Positions 17,928 through 27,253 of a DNA stretch of 64,000 bases are shown here, piece after piece (the first letter of the stretch is position 1; every line of letters begins with the position of its first letter). This DNA comes from Prevotella vespertina (GTDB taxonomy: Bacteria > Bacteroidota > Bacteroidia > Bacteroidales > Bacteroidaceae): the NCBI RefSeq assembly GCF_009728485.1, contig NZ_VVIQ01000009.1, positions 53,938-117,937 of the forward strand. Direction: 5' to 3'. Made by a program: the position numbers and the translations under genes. The notes beneath the pieces were generated by a model. It searched no databases. It saw only the letters and a program-made list of their open reading frames with translations, and was not told where the DNA came from.

Positions 17928-17993
17928 AATTCTCTTATAAGCGAATTTGAATTGTCTTATAAGCGAATTAGAACTTTCTCAGCAGAGAATTGG
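17928..17993. repeat. 22-bp palindrome array, three units
   Basis: Units start at 17928, 17950 and 17972, exactly 22 bases apart. Their cores are AATTCTCTTATAAGCGAATT, AATTGTCTTATAAGCGAATT and the diverged AACTTTCTCAGCAGAGAATT. Confidence 0.8.
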
Positions 17994-18286
17994 ATAATCT
18001 TACTATGTGTACGGAAATATTACCTAGGAATGAACGATTAGTATTCTTTCCTCCTAACGAACATCTAATGTAAGACAGTTGTAGCTATTGTATGAATAGT
18101 CTTGCGCTGTTTTCGTTTTTAAAACGCCTATTGCTAATCAAAATGTAAGGGATAATCTATTACCAATCTATCATGATTATTGGTTTTTGCAATGTAATTA
18201 CAAAAGCCTATCACTATGTATTCTCATTAATTTTGTGTATCTTTGTGCTCGTTAGCAGATATTTACATTAAAAGAGAATAAGCACA

Positions 18287-19558
18287 TTGAAAGCTGAAAG
18301 AAAGATTATTCCATGGGCATGGATACCTTCGGTCTATTTTGCGGAAGGGCTCCCTTACATAGCTGTGACCGTTTTATCAATCCAAGTCTATATGCAGTTA
18401 GGCTTGTCAGATGCCGAAGTAACATTCTATACTTCATGGCTATATCTTCCCTGGGTCATCAAACCTTTGTGGAGTCCTTTCCTCGATTTGATTAAGACGA
18501 AACGTTGGTGGATAGTCGTTATGCAGCTCCTTATTGGCGCTGCCTTTGCTGGAGTTGCCTTCACCGTGAATACATCTTTATGGTTACAAGGCTCTATCTG
18601 CTTTTTTTGGTTACTGGCTTTCAGTAGTGCAACACACGATGTTGCAGCTGATGGGTTTTATATGATGGGACTTAATCAGCACGATCAAGCCTTCTTTGTG
18701 GGTATTCGTTCAACTTTCTATCGCATATCTATGCTTGCTGGGAAGGGTGGGTTGATAGCCTTAGCAGGCCTTTTACATAAGATGATGGGCATTCAACTTT
18801 CATGGGCATTAGTCTTTTATGGTCTTACAGCATTGTTTATTGGTCTTTCTTTGTACCATCGTTTTATTCTTCCAAACCCATCAGAAGATACAGATAAGGT
18901 CAGCGTCTCAAAGTCCCAACTCCTTTTAGATTTTGGTCGCACGTTTATTTCCTTCATTCGAAAAGACCAATCGTTAATAACGATAGCCTTTCTTCTTCTC
19001 TTTCGCTTGCCAGAAGCCTTAATTACTCCCATCTCTCAGATATTCTTGCAAGCCCCAGTTGCTAAAGGAGGATTAGCATTATCAGAGATAGAATTTGGTG
19101 CAGTGAATGGTTTTGTAGGTGTTTTTGGACTTCTATTAGGTGGTATTATTGGCGGAATGATGATTAGTCGTGATGGCTTGAAACGCTGGTTGTGGCCAAT
19201 GACAGCAGCAATCACTTTACCTAATATTGCTTATGTTTATTTGGCTTACATGCTCCCAGATAGCATTGTTGCCATCAGTATTGCTGTATTTATTGAGAAC
19301 TTCGGTTATGGCTTTGGCTTTAGTGCCTACATGCTATTCATGATTTATTTCAGTCAAGGTGAGCATAAGACTAGTCATTACGCTTTGTGTACAGGCTTCA
19401 TGGCGCTTTCCATGATGCTACCAGGACTATTTGCTGGAGCCTTAGCAGAGGCTGTTGGCTATCGTTGGTTCTTTGTTATAGTGATGGTTGTCTGCGTTTT
19501 TCCATTCCTTGTAGCCCATCAACTGCGCATCGAAGGGAACTTTGGAAAGAAAGAGTAA
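18287..19558 (+). CDS. MFS transporter, AmpG-like
   Basis: Major-facilitator inner-membrane transporter of 423 residues with about 12 membrane segments. The N-terminus IPWAWIPSVYFAEGLPYIAV and FFWLLAFSSATHDVAADGFY resemble AmpG, the permease that imports cell-wall muropeptides for recycling; substrate is inferred. The start is TTG (18287): no in-frame ATG precedes the first helix. The promoter TATCTTTG lies about 40 bases upstream. Similar Bacteroidetes transporters are simply called MFS transporters, so the muropeptide role is moderate confidence. Confidence 0.82.
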   Translation: MKAERKIIPWAWIPSVYFAEGLPYIAVTVLSIQVYMQLGLSDAEVTFYTSWLYLPWVIKPLWSPFLDLIKTKRWWIVVMQLLIGAAFAGVAFTVNTSLWLQGSICFFWLLAFSSATHDVAADGFYMMGLNQHDQAFFVGIRSTFYRISMLAGKGGLIALAGLLHKMMGIQLSWALVFYGLTALFIGLSLYHRFILPNPSEDTDKVSVSKSQLLLDFGRTFISFIRKDQSLITIAFLLLFRLPEALITPISQIFLQAPVAKGGLALSEIEFGAVNGFVGVFGLLLGGIIGGMMISRDGLKRWLWPMTAAITLPNIAYVYLAYMLPDSIVAISIAVFIENFGYGFGFSAYMLFMIYFSQGEHKTSHYALCTGFMALSMMLPGLFAGALAEAVGYRWFFVIVMVVCVFPFLVAHQLRIEGNFGKKE

Positions 19559-20096
19559 GGGGTAATTAAATGTGTTAGCATAAGGCAAATTCTCGAGGAA
19601 ATACTAAGTCCTATGTTATGTTGTCAATACTTAATTCCTGAAGAATTCGGCTCATGAAAAGGAGTGTTATCCACTCCTATCACTTTTAATAGGCTGTTGG
19701 TAGTATAATACTTAAGTAATGTTTTAATATGCCACTAATGCTCTTAAAATCAGCTTTCTATCATCAGTAATTTGGGTTCAAACAATCTTCTGTTTTTGAT
19801 TTATGTATTTAAACAAAACAAGTAGACGCCCTTCTTGAGATGAGGAGAGCCTCTTTTCACATCAAAGAAACGCTCTTTTCAAATTGAAGAAAGGCTTTCC
19901 TCTTTTTTATTTCTTGGTACATTGTTAACGAGATATTGCTTTGTTACACATGAACTCATCCCTTGCTTCTTTATATTTTGGCTATTATTAGAAACTTCTT
20001 CTCCTTAGTATAAATCTCATTTGTTGTTCTTTGGGTTTCTATAAGATGGTATCTTTTCTTACTTATGTGCATTGTTTTGAGGGTTACTAATTGATA
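19559..20096. other. Convergent intergenic region with 22-bp array
   Basis: A 538-base spacer between the transporter (+) and mutY (-). It contains a small hairpin GGAGTG-TTATC-CACTCC (about 19661-19677) and the four-unit family 1 array (19822-19909). No gene was recognised in the remainder. Confidence 0.55.
19822..19909. repeat. 22-bp tandem array, family 1, four units
   Basis: Units start at 19822, 19844, 19866 and 19888, exactly 22 bases apart. Cores include GACGCCCTTCTT, GAGAGCCTCTTTT, GAAACGCTCTTTT and GAAAGGCTTTCCTC. It shares consensus with the arrays at 3999, 28880, 34884 and 51388. Confidence 0.85.
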
Positions 20097-21128
20097 TTAA
20101 AGCATACAATCTGGTGTTAAGTTGCTGTTACTTAACTTACTCAATAGAATCTCCATCAATCTTGGAAGTGCATATTCTACAATCTTTTCTATAGGAACCC
20201 ATATAAAGTCTGCAGGCAGAGTGGGGCGTTCTTGTGGTGCCCAATAATATAGATTTGTAAAAAGAACTTGGTGGGTAAGAACGTGTTTCACGTCTTTACA
20301 AACTTCTATAGCATTCTTTTTCCAATCCTTCTCAGTCTGTTTTGTGAGATGACATGCCTGTGGTAGTTCCCAAAGTCCTTGCCATATATCTCCCGCGCCA
20401 CGCTGATGCAAAGCAATCTCATTATTGTATTGGATGTAAAGATAGGTCAATTTACGCTCTTTTTGTTTAATCGTCTTACTTTTAACAGGTAATAATTGAA
20501 TACGCTGTTCACGATAAGCAACACAAGATTCGCATAAGGGACAAACTGCGCAATGAGGGGAAGTTGGCGTACACTGAATGGCTCCAAAGTCCATGATGGC
20601 TTGGTTATATCTTGCTGAATTCTGTGTTGGCAAGAGTGATTGTGCTAGCTCTTGAAACTCCTTCTTGCCCGATGTCGTGTCAATAGGAGTGTCAATACCT
20701 TTAAATCGAGCAAGTACCCGATAAACATTCCCATCCACTACTGCTACCTCTTCATCAAAGGCGAAGGAGGCAATGGCAGCAGCGGTATATTCTCCCACAC
20801 CCTTTAGTTCCTTTAGTTCTTTGGAAGTTTTAGGAAACCCCTTTCTATCGACCACTTGTTGGGCTGCTTTATGTAGATTTCTTGCACGTGAGTAGTAACC
20901 TAATCCTTGCCAAGCCTTTAGGATCTCGTCCTCAGAAGCATTAGCTAAGTCGTAGACAGTAGGCCATTGTTGTATGAAACGATACCAATATGCCATACCC
21001 TGTGCTATGCGAGTCTGTTGTAAGATGACCTCACTAAGCCATATTGCATAGGCATCTTTTGTCTCGCGCCATGGTAATGGGCGCTCGTTATTATCGAACC
21101 AAAGTAATAGAGATGATGCAAAATTCAT
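20097..21128 (-). CDS. mutY: A/G-specific adenine DNA glycosylase
   Basis: Removes adenine mispaired with 8-oxoguanine, limiting oxidative G-to-T mutations. The 343-residue product has the helix-hairpin-helix ELKGVGEYTAAAIASFAF and VVDGNVYRV with the catalytic aspartate. The iron-sulfur motif CTPTSPHCAVCPLCESC (C-x6-C-x2-C-x5-C) and a C-terminal NUDIX-like domain (from about 225) follow. The frame is open up to 21179, but the start at 21128 gives the family N-terminus MNFASSLLLWF, and a -7 promoter element (TACCTTTGC) ends only 3 bases before it, so the longer start would not be transcribed. Confidence 0.95.
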   Translation of the reverse strand: MNFASSLLLWFDNNERPLPWRETKDAYAIWLSEVILQQTRIAQGMAYWYRFIQQWPTVYDLANASEDEILKAWQGLGYYSRARNLHKAAQQVVDRKGFPKTSKELKELKGVGEYTAAAIASFAFDEEVAVVDGNVYRVLARFKGIDTPIDTTSGKKEFQELAQSLLPTQNSARYNQAIMDFGAIQCTPTSPHCAVCPLCESCVAYREQRIQLLPVKSKTIKQKERKLTYLYIQYNNEIALHQRGAGDIWQGLWELPQACHLTKQTEKDWKKNAIEVCKDVKHVLTHQVLFTNLYYWAPQERPTLPADFIWVPIEKIVEYALPRLMEILLSKLSNSNLTPDCML

Positions 21129-21131
21129 GAA

Positions 21132-21140
21132 GCAAAGGTA
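21132..21140 (-). promoter_or_regulatory. -7 element of mutY, nearly leaderless
   Basis: On the minus strand TACCTTTGC ends 3 bases before the mutY ATG. With the usual position of the -7 box, transcription would begin at or within a few bases of the start codon. The -33 match is weak (T-rich). Confidence 0.6.
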
Positions 21141-21205
21141 GTTAAAAAGTAGAAAAAGAATGAAAACAAATAAGATCATTTGTTGTTATCTTCATTATTA
21201 TTTTC

Positions 21206-21213
21206 TACTTTTG
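21206..21213 (+). promoter_or_regulatory. -7 element of the small lipoprotein gene
   Basis: TACTTTTG matches TAnnTTTG, with TTGT 19 bases upstream. It supports the start at 21249 rather than upstream in-frame codons. Confidence 0.5.
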
Positions 21214-21248
21214 TCCCATTAAGTAGTGATAAATTAGAAGTTATAAAG

Positions 21249-21614
21249 ATGAAGCGAAATATTAAAACTATGCTTATGGGCGTAGCAATAGTTGCTGCAA
21301 CGATGTCCGTTAGTTCCTGTTCTACACGTGAGTCAGCTATTAATGACTTACAGAACTTCTCGTATGAATTGCGTGATAACAGCCAATACTATACAGCAAA
21401 GAAATGGAAGAAAGCTGTTAACAAATTTGGTAAGATTCGTCGTAGAATAGCCCGTCATGACTATACTGTGGCTGAACGTCAGCGTATAGGAAAGCTCGAA
21501 GGCGATTGCGCTCGTTATATGGCAAAGGGTGCAAAAGATGGCGTCTTGGATCAGATACTAGGGATTGGAAGTGAGATCCAAGGTATTTTAGATGCTATTG
21601 GAATCAAACGTTAG
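21249..21614 (+). CDS. Small putative lipoprotein, 121 aa
   Basis: Unrecognised small exported protein. It begins MKRNIKTMLMGVAIVAATMS and has a lipobox-like VSSC with Cys24, so it is probably a lipoprotein. The mature part is basic and helical (KKWKKAVNKFGKIRRRIARH) with a glycine-rich end (LDQILGIGSEIQGILDAIG). An upstream in-frame start at 21180 would lie before the promoter element at 21206-21213. It is divergent from mutY and stands alone. Confidence 0.7.
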   Translation: MKRNIKTMLMGVAIVAATMSVSSCSTRESAINDLQNFSYELRDNSQYYTAKKWKKAVNKFGKIRRRIARHDYTVAERQRIGKLEGDCARYMAKGAKDGVLDQILGIGSEIQGILDAIGIKR

Positions 21615-21697
21615 AGGTAGTTAAAAGCGGTAGACTAGTAGCTAATTTGATATTACACAATTAGTTGATAGGTTTTAGTTTTTTTTGAGATAAAATG

Positions 21698-21729
21698 TTG
21701 CTTAGTCGCTTATAACTTAGTAACTTTGC
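21698..21729 (+). promoter_or_regulatory. Promoter of the purH-mre cluster
   Basis: TAACTTTGC (21721-21729) matches TAnnTTTG, with TTGC (21698-21701) 19 bases upstream. The predicted start is about 22 bases before the purH ATG at 21756, supporting that start over one at 21726. Confidence 0.6.
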
Positions 21730-21755
21730 AATTCAAATCCATAAAATGTTTTACA

Positions 21756-22352
21756 ATGGCTGGTACAAAACAAATCAAGACTGCGCTTATCTCGGTCTTT
21801 CATAAGGATGGGCTTGAGGATTTACTCAAGAAGTTAAATGCCGAAGGGGTTAAGTTTCTTAGTACTGGAGGTACACAAGAATTTATAGAGTCACTAGGTT
21901 ATGAATGTGAGAAGGTAGAAGATGTTACTTCTTATCCATCCATCCTTGGTGGTCGTGTAAAGACGTTACATCCGAAAGTCTTTGGTGGTATTTTGGCACG
22001 TCGTGATAATGAAGGTGACCAGAAGCAGATGGCAGAATATGATATTCCTGCAATCGATTTAGTTATTGTAGACTTGTATCCTTTTGAACAGACAGTTGCT
22101 AGTGGAGCTAGTCCAGAGGATATTATTGAGAAGATAGACATTGGCGGAATCTCTTTAATTCGTGCTGGTGCAAAGAACTTCAAAGATGTAGTCATCATTC
22201 CAAGTAAGGCTGAATATCCTGTGTTGTTACAGGTACTCAATACGAAAGGAGCACAAACAGATGTGGAAGACAGAAAGATGTTTGCAGAGCGTGCCTTTGG
22301 TGTTAGTAGTCATTACGATACGGCTATTCACTCTTGGTTCGTTGCTGAGTAA
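21756..22352 (+). CDS. purH: Stand-alone IMP cyclohydrolase (PurH N-terminal domain only)
   Basis: Closes FAICAR to IMP, the last step of purine synthesis. The 198-residue product matches only the N-terminal MGS-like half of PurH: KTALISVFHKDGLEDLL at the start, then STGGTQEFIESLGY, SILGGRVKTLHPKVFGGILA and RAGAKNF. The usual C-terminal AICAR formyltransferase half (about 300 residues) is absent. The gene ends cleanly at FVAE followed by a stop, and no remnant follows before mreB. The formyltransferase is presumably a separate gene elsewhere. It lies 87 bases upstream of mreB. Confidence 0.9.
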   Translation: MAGTKQIKTALISVFHKDGLEDLLKKLNAEGVKFLSTGGTQEFIESLGYECEKVEDVTSYPSILGGRVKTLHPKVFGGILARRDNEGDQKQMAEYDIPAIDLVIVDLYPFEQTVASGASPEDIIEKIDIGGISLIRAGAKNFKDVVIIPSKAEYPVLLQVLNTKGAQTDVEDRKMFAERAFGVSSHYDTAIHSWFVAE

Positions 22353-22439
22353 ACATATAAGAGTCGCTTTTTAAGAGAGGAACTTCTTGACAAGAAGGAA
22401 TACTCTAAATAGAAATATACACTTACAAAACATATATTA

Positions 22440-23462
22440 ATGGGATTATTTTCATTTATCCAGGAGATTGCTATGGACCTGGGAACGGCCAACACAATCA
22501 TTATCAGTGATGACAAGATTGTGGTAGATGAGCCGTCAGTCGTAGCTTTGGATCGTCGTACAGATAAGATGATTGCGGTTGGTGGAGACGCAAAGATGAT
22601 GTACGAGAAAGAGCACCCTAACATTCGTACTATTCGACCTCTACGTGATGGAGTTATCGCTGATTTTACTGCTTGTGAGCAAATGATGCGTGGCTTAATA
22701 AAGATGGTTCATAGTGGTAACCGATTCTTCTCTCCATCATTAAGGATGGTAATTGGCGTTCCTTCTGGATCCACAGAAGTTGAGTTGCGCGCTGTTCGTG
22801 ACTCTGCAGAACATGCAGATGGACGTGATGTTTATCTAATCTTTGAACCAATGGCTGCCGCTCTTGGTATGGGATTAGATGTAGAAGCTCCAGAGGGAAA
22901 CATGATTGTTGATATTGGTGGTGGTAGTACAGAGATTGCCGTTATATCATTAGGTGGTATCGTTTGCAATAACTCTATTCGTGTTGCAGGCGATGACCTC
23001 ACAGCTGATATACAGGAATATATGAGTCGTCAACATAATGTGAAGGTCAGTGAACGTATGGCAGAACGTATCAAACTTCATGTTGGCTCAGCCCTTACAG
23101 AACTAGGAGATGAGGCGCCAGAAGACTACATTGTGCATGGTCCTAATCGTATTACAGCTCTCCCAATGGAGGTTCCTGTATGCTATCAAGAGATTGCACA
23201 TTGTCTTGATAAGACTGTTGCTAAGATAGAGAATGCAGTTCTTTCAGCATTGGAGAATACACCACCAGAGCTTTATGCAGATATTGTTAAGAACGGTATT
23301 TACCTTAGTGGTGGTGGTGCATTACTACGTGGTATCGATAAGCGACTTACTGATAAGATTAACATTCCATTCCATATTGCCGAAGACCCATTGCACAGTG
23401 TGGCTAAGGGAGCAGGCATTGCATTGAAGAACGTAGATCGTTTCTCGTTCTTAATGAGATAA
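22440..23462 (+). CDS. mreB: Rod-shape-determining protein MreB
   Basis: Actin-like filament protein that directs lateral cell-wall synthesis. The 340-residue product shows AMDLGTANTII (phosphate 1), MIVDIGGGSTEIAVISLGG (phosphate 2) and YLSGGGALLRGID (adenosine motif). The length is normal. It is first of five rod-system genes on the plus strand: mreB, mreC, mreD, pbp2, rodA. Confidence 0.97.
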   Translation: MGLFSFIQEIAMDLGTANTIIISDDKIVVDEPSVVALDRRTDKMIAVGGDAKMMYEKEHPNIRTIRPLRDGVIADFTACEQMMRGLIKMVHSGNRFFSPSLRMVIGVPSGSTEVELRAVRDSAEHADGRDVYLIFEPMAAALGMGLDVEAPEGNMIVDIGGGSTEIAVISLGGIVCNNSIRVAGDDLTADIQEYMSRQHNVKVSERMAERIKLHVGSALTELGDEAPEDYIVHGPNRITALPMEVPVCYQEIAHCLDKTVAKIENAVLSALENTPPELYADIVKNGIYLSGGGALLRGIDKRLTDKINIPFHIAEDPLHSVAKGAGIALKNVDRFSFLMR

Positions 23463-23474
23463 CAATCATCGTTC

Positions 23475-24356
23475 ATGCACAATCTGACAGAGTTCCTTGC
23501 TAGGTACAAGCATTGGTTCTTGTTCGTTGCCCTGGAAGTCTTGAGTATGGTTCTTTTGTTCCGATTCAATGACTATCAGGGCAGTGTGTGGTTCACATCT
23601 GCTAACTATGTTGCTGGTTTGGCGTATGAGGCGAGTTCGAAGGTTACGTCCTATCTCACTATGGGTGAGGTGAATGAAAGACTGACTAAACGCAACTTGG
23701 AGTTAGAACATCAAGTACGTGAACTATCCTCTCAACTTTATGATAAGACGAGAGATTCAACCTTCTTACGTGGTCAGTATCGTTTCCTTTCAAAGTTCCG
23801 TCTGATACAAGCAAAGGTCGTTTCCAATAGTCTGGATAGACCAGATAACTTTATTACAATAAATAAAGGAACGTGGGATGGCGTTAGAAAGGATATGGGA
23901 GTAGCCTGTGGTAATGGTGTTGTGGGGATTGTCTATATGGCTGGTATTCATTATGCTGTAGTAATTCCTGTGCTTAACTCCAAGTCGAATATTAGCTGTT
24001 CTATTCAGGGAAGAGACTACTTTGGGTATCTCCATTGGAATGGTGGCGCAACAGATATGGCTTATCTTGATGATGTCCCACGTCATGCTAAATTTAAGTT
24101 AGGCGATCGTATTGTAACGAGTGGTTACTCTTCTGTGTTCCCCGCAGGTGTGTTAGTCGGTAAGATAAAGCATGTCTATAATTCTGAGGATGGACTTTCT
24201 TATCGTCTAGCCATAGAGTTGTCAACCGATTTCGGAAACCTTCGTGATGTTTGTGTCATCGATGATGCATCCATTAGAGAGCAGCGACAGGTTATCAAGG
24301 CAGCACAAGATTCTATCAAGCCAATAGAAGAGCAGAATGCGAACCAAGGTGAGTAA
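23475..24356 (+). CDS. mreC: Rod-shape-determining protein MreC
   Basis: Membrane-anchored periplasmic scaffold of the elongasome. The 293-residue product has one N-terminal membrane segment (about 13-30), a coiled coil (about 60-95, LTKRNLELEHQVRELSSQLY) and the beta-rich MreC domain with GVVGIVYMAG and FPAGVLVGKIKHVY. It starts 13 bases after mreB, and mreD follows at 94 bases. Confidence 0.95.
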   Translation: MHNLTEFLARYKHWFLFVALEVLSMVLLFRFNDYQGSVWFTSANYVAGLAYEASSKVTSYLTMGEVNERLTKRNLELEHQVRELSSQLYDKTRDSTFLRGQYRFLSKFRLIQAKVVSNSLDRPDNFITINKGTWDGVRKDMGVACGNGVVGIVYMAGIHYAVVIPVLNSKSNISCSIQGRDYFGYLHWNGGATDMAYLDDVPRHAKFKLGDRIVTSGYSSVFPAGVLVGKIKHVYNSEDGLSYRLAIELSTDFGNLRDVCVIDDASIREQRQVIKAAQDSIKPIEEQNANQGE

Positions 24357-24450
24357 GGTATAGAAACGAGTTTTTATTTGATGTAAAGTAGGACTTCCGT
24401 GTGGGAAAGAAACCATCTGGCAGTTCTTTTATATAATAAGGTAAGAGAGA

Positions 24451-24951
24451 ATGAATGTAGATTTCTTAAAACGATTACTATGGTTTTTGGTGCTAATAGT
24501 AGCACAGGTGTTTGTTCTTAACCACATCCATCTGTTTGCTGTTGCCACACCATTACTATATGTATATTTCGTTCTCTTATTCCCACGTAACTATCCCCAG
24601 TGGGCTATATTGTTGTGGGGCTTTTTGATGGGAGTTATCATAGATACATTCTCCAATACGCCAGGTGTAGCCTCTGGTGCGCTTACCTTCATTGCAGCTT
24701 TACAACCTTTTATACTTCAACCATTCATTCCTAGGGATAGTAGTGATGACTTTCAGCCAGGAATGGATACATTAGGAGTGCCCCAATATACGTGGTATGC
24801 GGCTATCCTAACGCTTATCTATAATGTTGTGTTCTTCTCTTTAGAGATGTTCAGCTTCTTTAATGTGTTAGAGTGGTTAGAATGTATTGGGGGTAGTTCA
24901 TTGCTTACATTGATTCTAATCCTTGTTATTGAGAACGTAAGGAGGCGTTAG
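24451..24951 (+). CDS. mreD: Rod-shape-determining protein MreD
   Basis: A 166-residue integral membrane protein with about five hydrophobic helices (for example LLWFLVLIVAQVFVLNHI and WAILLWGFLMGVIIDTF). Size, topology and position between mreC and pbp2 identify it as MreD, which couples MreC to PBP2-RodA. It ends 4 bases before the pbp2 start. Confidence 0.92.
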   Translation: MNVDFLKRLLWFLVLIVAQVFVLNHIHLFAVATPLLYVYFVLLFPRNYPQWAILLWGFLMGVIIDTFSNTPGVASGALTFIAALQPFILQPFIPRDSSDDFQPGMDTLGVPQYTWYAAILTLIYNVVFFSLEMFSFFNVLEWLECIGGSSLLTLILILVIENVRRR

Positions 24952-24955
24952 AAGG

Positions 24956-27253
24956 ATGAAGAATTATGATCTTGAGAAACGTCGCTTAGTGCTTAGTGCA
25001 GTTGCAATAGGCATCGTTGTGATTTATGTTCTCCGACTTTTTGCTCTTCAGATAGCAAGTGACGACTATAGAAAGAGTGCCGACTCAAATGCTTTCCTAA
25101 AGAAGATTGAGTTCCCATCACGTGGTACTATCACAGATAGGAATGGTAAGCTGTTGGTGTATAACCAGCCAGCTTATGACATCATGGTGGTTACTAATGA
25201 GATGGCTGGTCATCTTGATACACTCGACTTCTGTAATGCTTTAGGTATAACGAAGGCCGACTTCCTAAAGCGCCTACACGATATTAAGGATAGAAACAAG
25301 AACCCTGGTTACTCAAGATTCACCCAGCAACTCTTCATGAGCCAGCTGAGTGATAAGGAATTTAGTGCTTTCCAAGAGAAGCTCTATCGCTTTCCTGGCT
25401 TCTATATACAGAAGAGAAGTGTCAGACAATATCAACGTCCTATAGCAGCACATGTGCTTGGTGACGTGGCAGAAGTTAGTCAGAGTGATATTGAAGAAGA
25501 CGATTATTACCAGCCTGGAGACTATATAGGTAAGATGGGTATAGAGCGTGAGTACGAACAAGATCTACGTGGTCGAAAGGGGGTACAGATACTCTTGCGA
25601 GATGCTCATGGTCAGATACAAGGACGTTATAAGAATGGTGAGTATGACCAAAGACCACAGCCAGGTCGCGACCTTCAACTAGGACTTGATGCCGACTTAC
25701 AGGCCTTAGGTGAACGCTTAATGGAAGGTAAACTTGGTGCTATAGTAGCGATTGAACCCAAGACTGGTCAAGTGCTCGCAATGGTTTCCTCACCAACCTT
25801 TAATCCCAGTATGATGATTGGTAAGTTACGTGGTAAGTATCAACGCGATTTGACGCTAGACCCTGCTAAACCCTTACTTAACCGTGCTATCATGGGTCAA
25901 TATCCACCAGGTTCTACTTTTAAGACTAGCCAGGCGGTTACTTACTACACCGAGGGAATCATCAATGATTCGACTCGTTATGTTTGTAACCATGGTTTTA
26001 ACTTTAAGGGCTTACATGTAGGTTGTCACTCACATGCATCACCTTTAGCTCTTGTACCAGCCATCAGTACATCCTGTAATGGCTACTTCTGTTGGGGACT
26101 TTACCACATGCTGTCCAATAGAAAGAAGTATAAAACGCTTGATGATGCTATGACTGTATGGCGAAACTACATGGTATCTATGGGATTCGGGTATAAGTTA
26201 GGCATTGATCTTCCCGGTGAGAAGCGTGGTATGATACCGAATGCGCAGTTCTATGATCATGCCTTCAAAACATGGAATCCATTATCAGTTATCTCTATCT
26301 CTATCGGTCAAGGAGAGGTCAACTTGACCCCATTACAGATAGCAAACCTTGGTGCAACGATAGCTAATCGAGGCTATTATGTTACGCCACACATTGTCCG
26401 TCATATTGAAGGAAAGAAACTTGATAAGAAGTATTTGGAGCACCATCGCACGAAGGGAAGCGTCAGATCTTATCAAGAGGTCATAGCTGGTATGATGTCA
26501 TCAGTACGTGGTGGTACCTGTGCGCATGCTGTTCACCCTGGCTACTCACTTGCAGGTAAGACGGGTACTGCGCAGAACCGAGGTCGAGACCACTCTGTCT
26601 TCATGGGCTTTGCACCTGTTGATACACCTAAAATTGCCATTGCAGTCTATGTAGAAAATGGTGGTTTTGGTGCCGACTATGGTGTTCCTATTGGTTCTTT
26701 GATGATTGAGCAATATATCAATGGTAAGTTAACTCCAGGTGACGCAGCTAGAGCTGACGCCCTTCAGAAGCGTCATATCTCTTATCCTTTCAAGCGTCCT
26801 TTGTCTCGAGCAGACTCTCTTCGTCTTGATTCTATCAAACGCGTTAATCAGATAAAGGACTCTTTAAAGATGGTAAACCAGAAGTTAGAGGCGGCAGAAG
26901 CTGCTAAACTCAAGGAAGCCCAACAGCAAAAAGAGGCTGAGGAGAAGGAGAAGAAGAAGCAACCACAGAACGAGCCTGCTATAAAGGTGGAGCCTGAAGA
27001 GTTGATAAAGACTGAGAAGAAGGGGAAAGACAAGGATAAAGATAAGTCTGATAAGGGCAAGGAGAAGCTGCGTGAAAAGGAACGGGACAAAGCTAAGGAG
27101 CCTAAAGAAGCACGCAAAGAGAGTAAGGATAATAACAAAGATAAGCAACAGAAGAGTAAAGATAATAAAGCGAAAGACAAGCCAAAGATAAAGTCCAATG
27201 ACCAAGATAAGGCTAAGTCGAATCGTAAGGAGAATGTAAATCGTGGCAAGTAA
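24956..27253 (+). CDS. mrdA: Penicillin-binding protein 2 with long charged C-terminal tail
   Basis: Transpeptidase that cross-links peptidoglycan during elongation, partner of RodA. The 765-residue product has an N-terminal membrane anchor (about 10-30), the PBP dimerisation domain with IQGRYKNGEYDQRPQPGRDL, and transpeptidase motifs SxxK (S320-TFK323), SxN (S373-C-N375) and KTGTA (from K535). From about residue 630 to the end there is a strongly charged Lys/Glu/Asp/Gln tail with runs such as KGKDKDKDKSDKGKEK, absent from typical PBP2 of about 620 residues. Its last codons overlap the rodA start by 11 bases. Confidence 0.95.
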   Translation: MKNYDLEKRRLVLSAVAIGIVVIYVLRLFALQIASDDYRKSADSNAFLKKIEFPSRGTITDRNGKLLVYNQPAYDIMVVTNEMAGHLDTLDFCNALGITKADFLKRLHDIKDRNKNPGYSRFTQQLFMSQLSDKEFSAFQEKLYRFPGFYIQKRSVRQYQRPIAAHVLGDVAEVSQSDIEEDDYYQPGDYIGKMGIEREYEQDLRGRKGVQILLRDAHGQIQGRYKNGEYDQRPQPGRDLQLGLDADLQALGERLMEGKLGAIVAIEPKTGQVLAMVSSPTFNPSMMIGKLRGKYQRDLTLDPAKPLLNRAIMGQYPPGSTFKTSQAVTYYTEGIINDSTRYVCNHGFNFKGLHVGCHSHASPLALVPAISTSCNGYFCWGLYHMLSNRKKYKTLDDAMTVWRNYMVSMGFGYKLGIDLPGEKRGMIPNAQFYDHAFKTWNPLSVISISIGQGEVNLTPLQIANLGATIANRGYYVTPHIVRHIEGKKLDKKYLEHHRTKGSVRSYQEVIAGMMSSVRGGTCAHAVHPGYSLAGKTGTAQNRGRDHSVFMGFAPVDTPKIAIAVYVENGGFGADYGVPIGSLMIEQYINGKLTPGDAARADALQKRHISYPFKRPLSRADSLRLDSIKRVNQIKDSLKMVNQKLEAAEAAKLKEAQQQKEAEEKEKKKQPQNEPAIKVEPEELIKTEKKGKDKDKDKSDKGKEKLREKERDKAKEPKEARKESKDNNKDKQQKSKDNKAKDKPKIKSNDQDKAKSNRKENVNRGK

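Larger units (their letters stand above)
17473..18286. other. Long AT-rich intergenic region with terminator and repeat array
   Basis: An 814-base non-coding stretch. It holds the TPR-gene terminator (17498-17530), the three-unit 22-bp array (17928-17993) and, at the right end, the AmpG-like promoter (TATCTTTG near 18239-18246). The rest is AT-rich without an open frame or recognisable RNA gene. Confidence 0.55.

Noticed and set aside
21129..21179. Longer mutY N-terminus starting at 21179
   Set aside because: The added residues are hydrophobic and unlike the family, and the -7 promoter element lies inside this stretch.
24357..24450. Hidden gene between mreC and mreD
   Set aside because: The 94-base gap has no start and frame of useful length.
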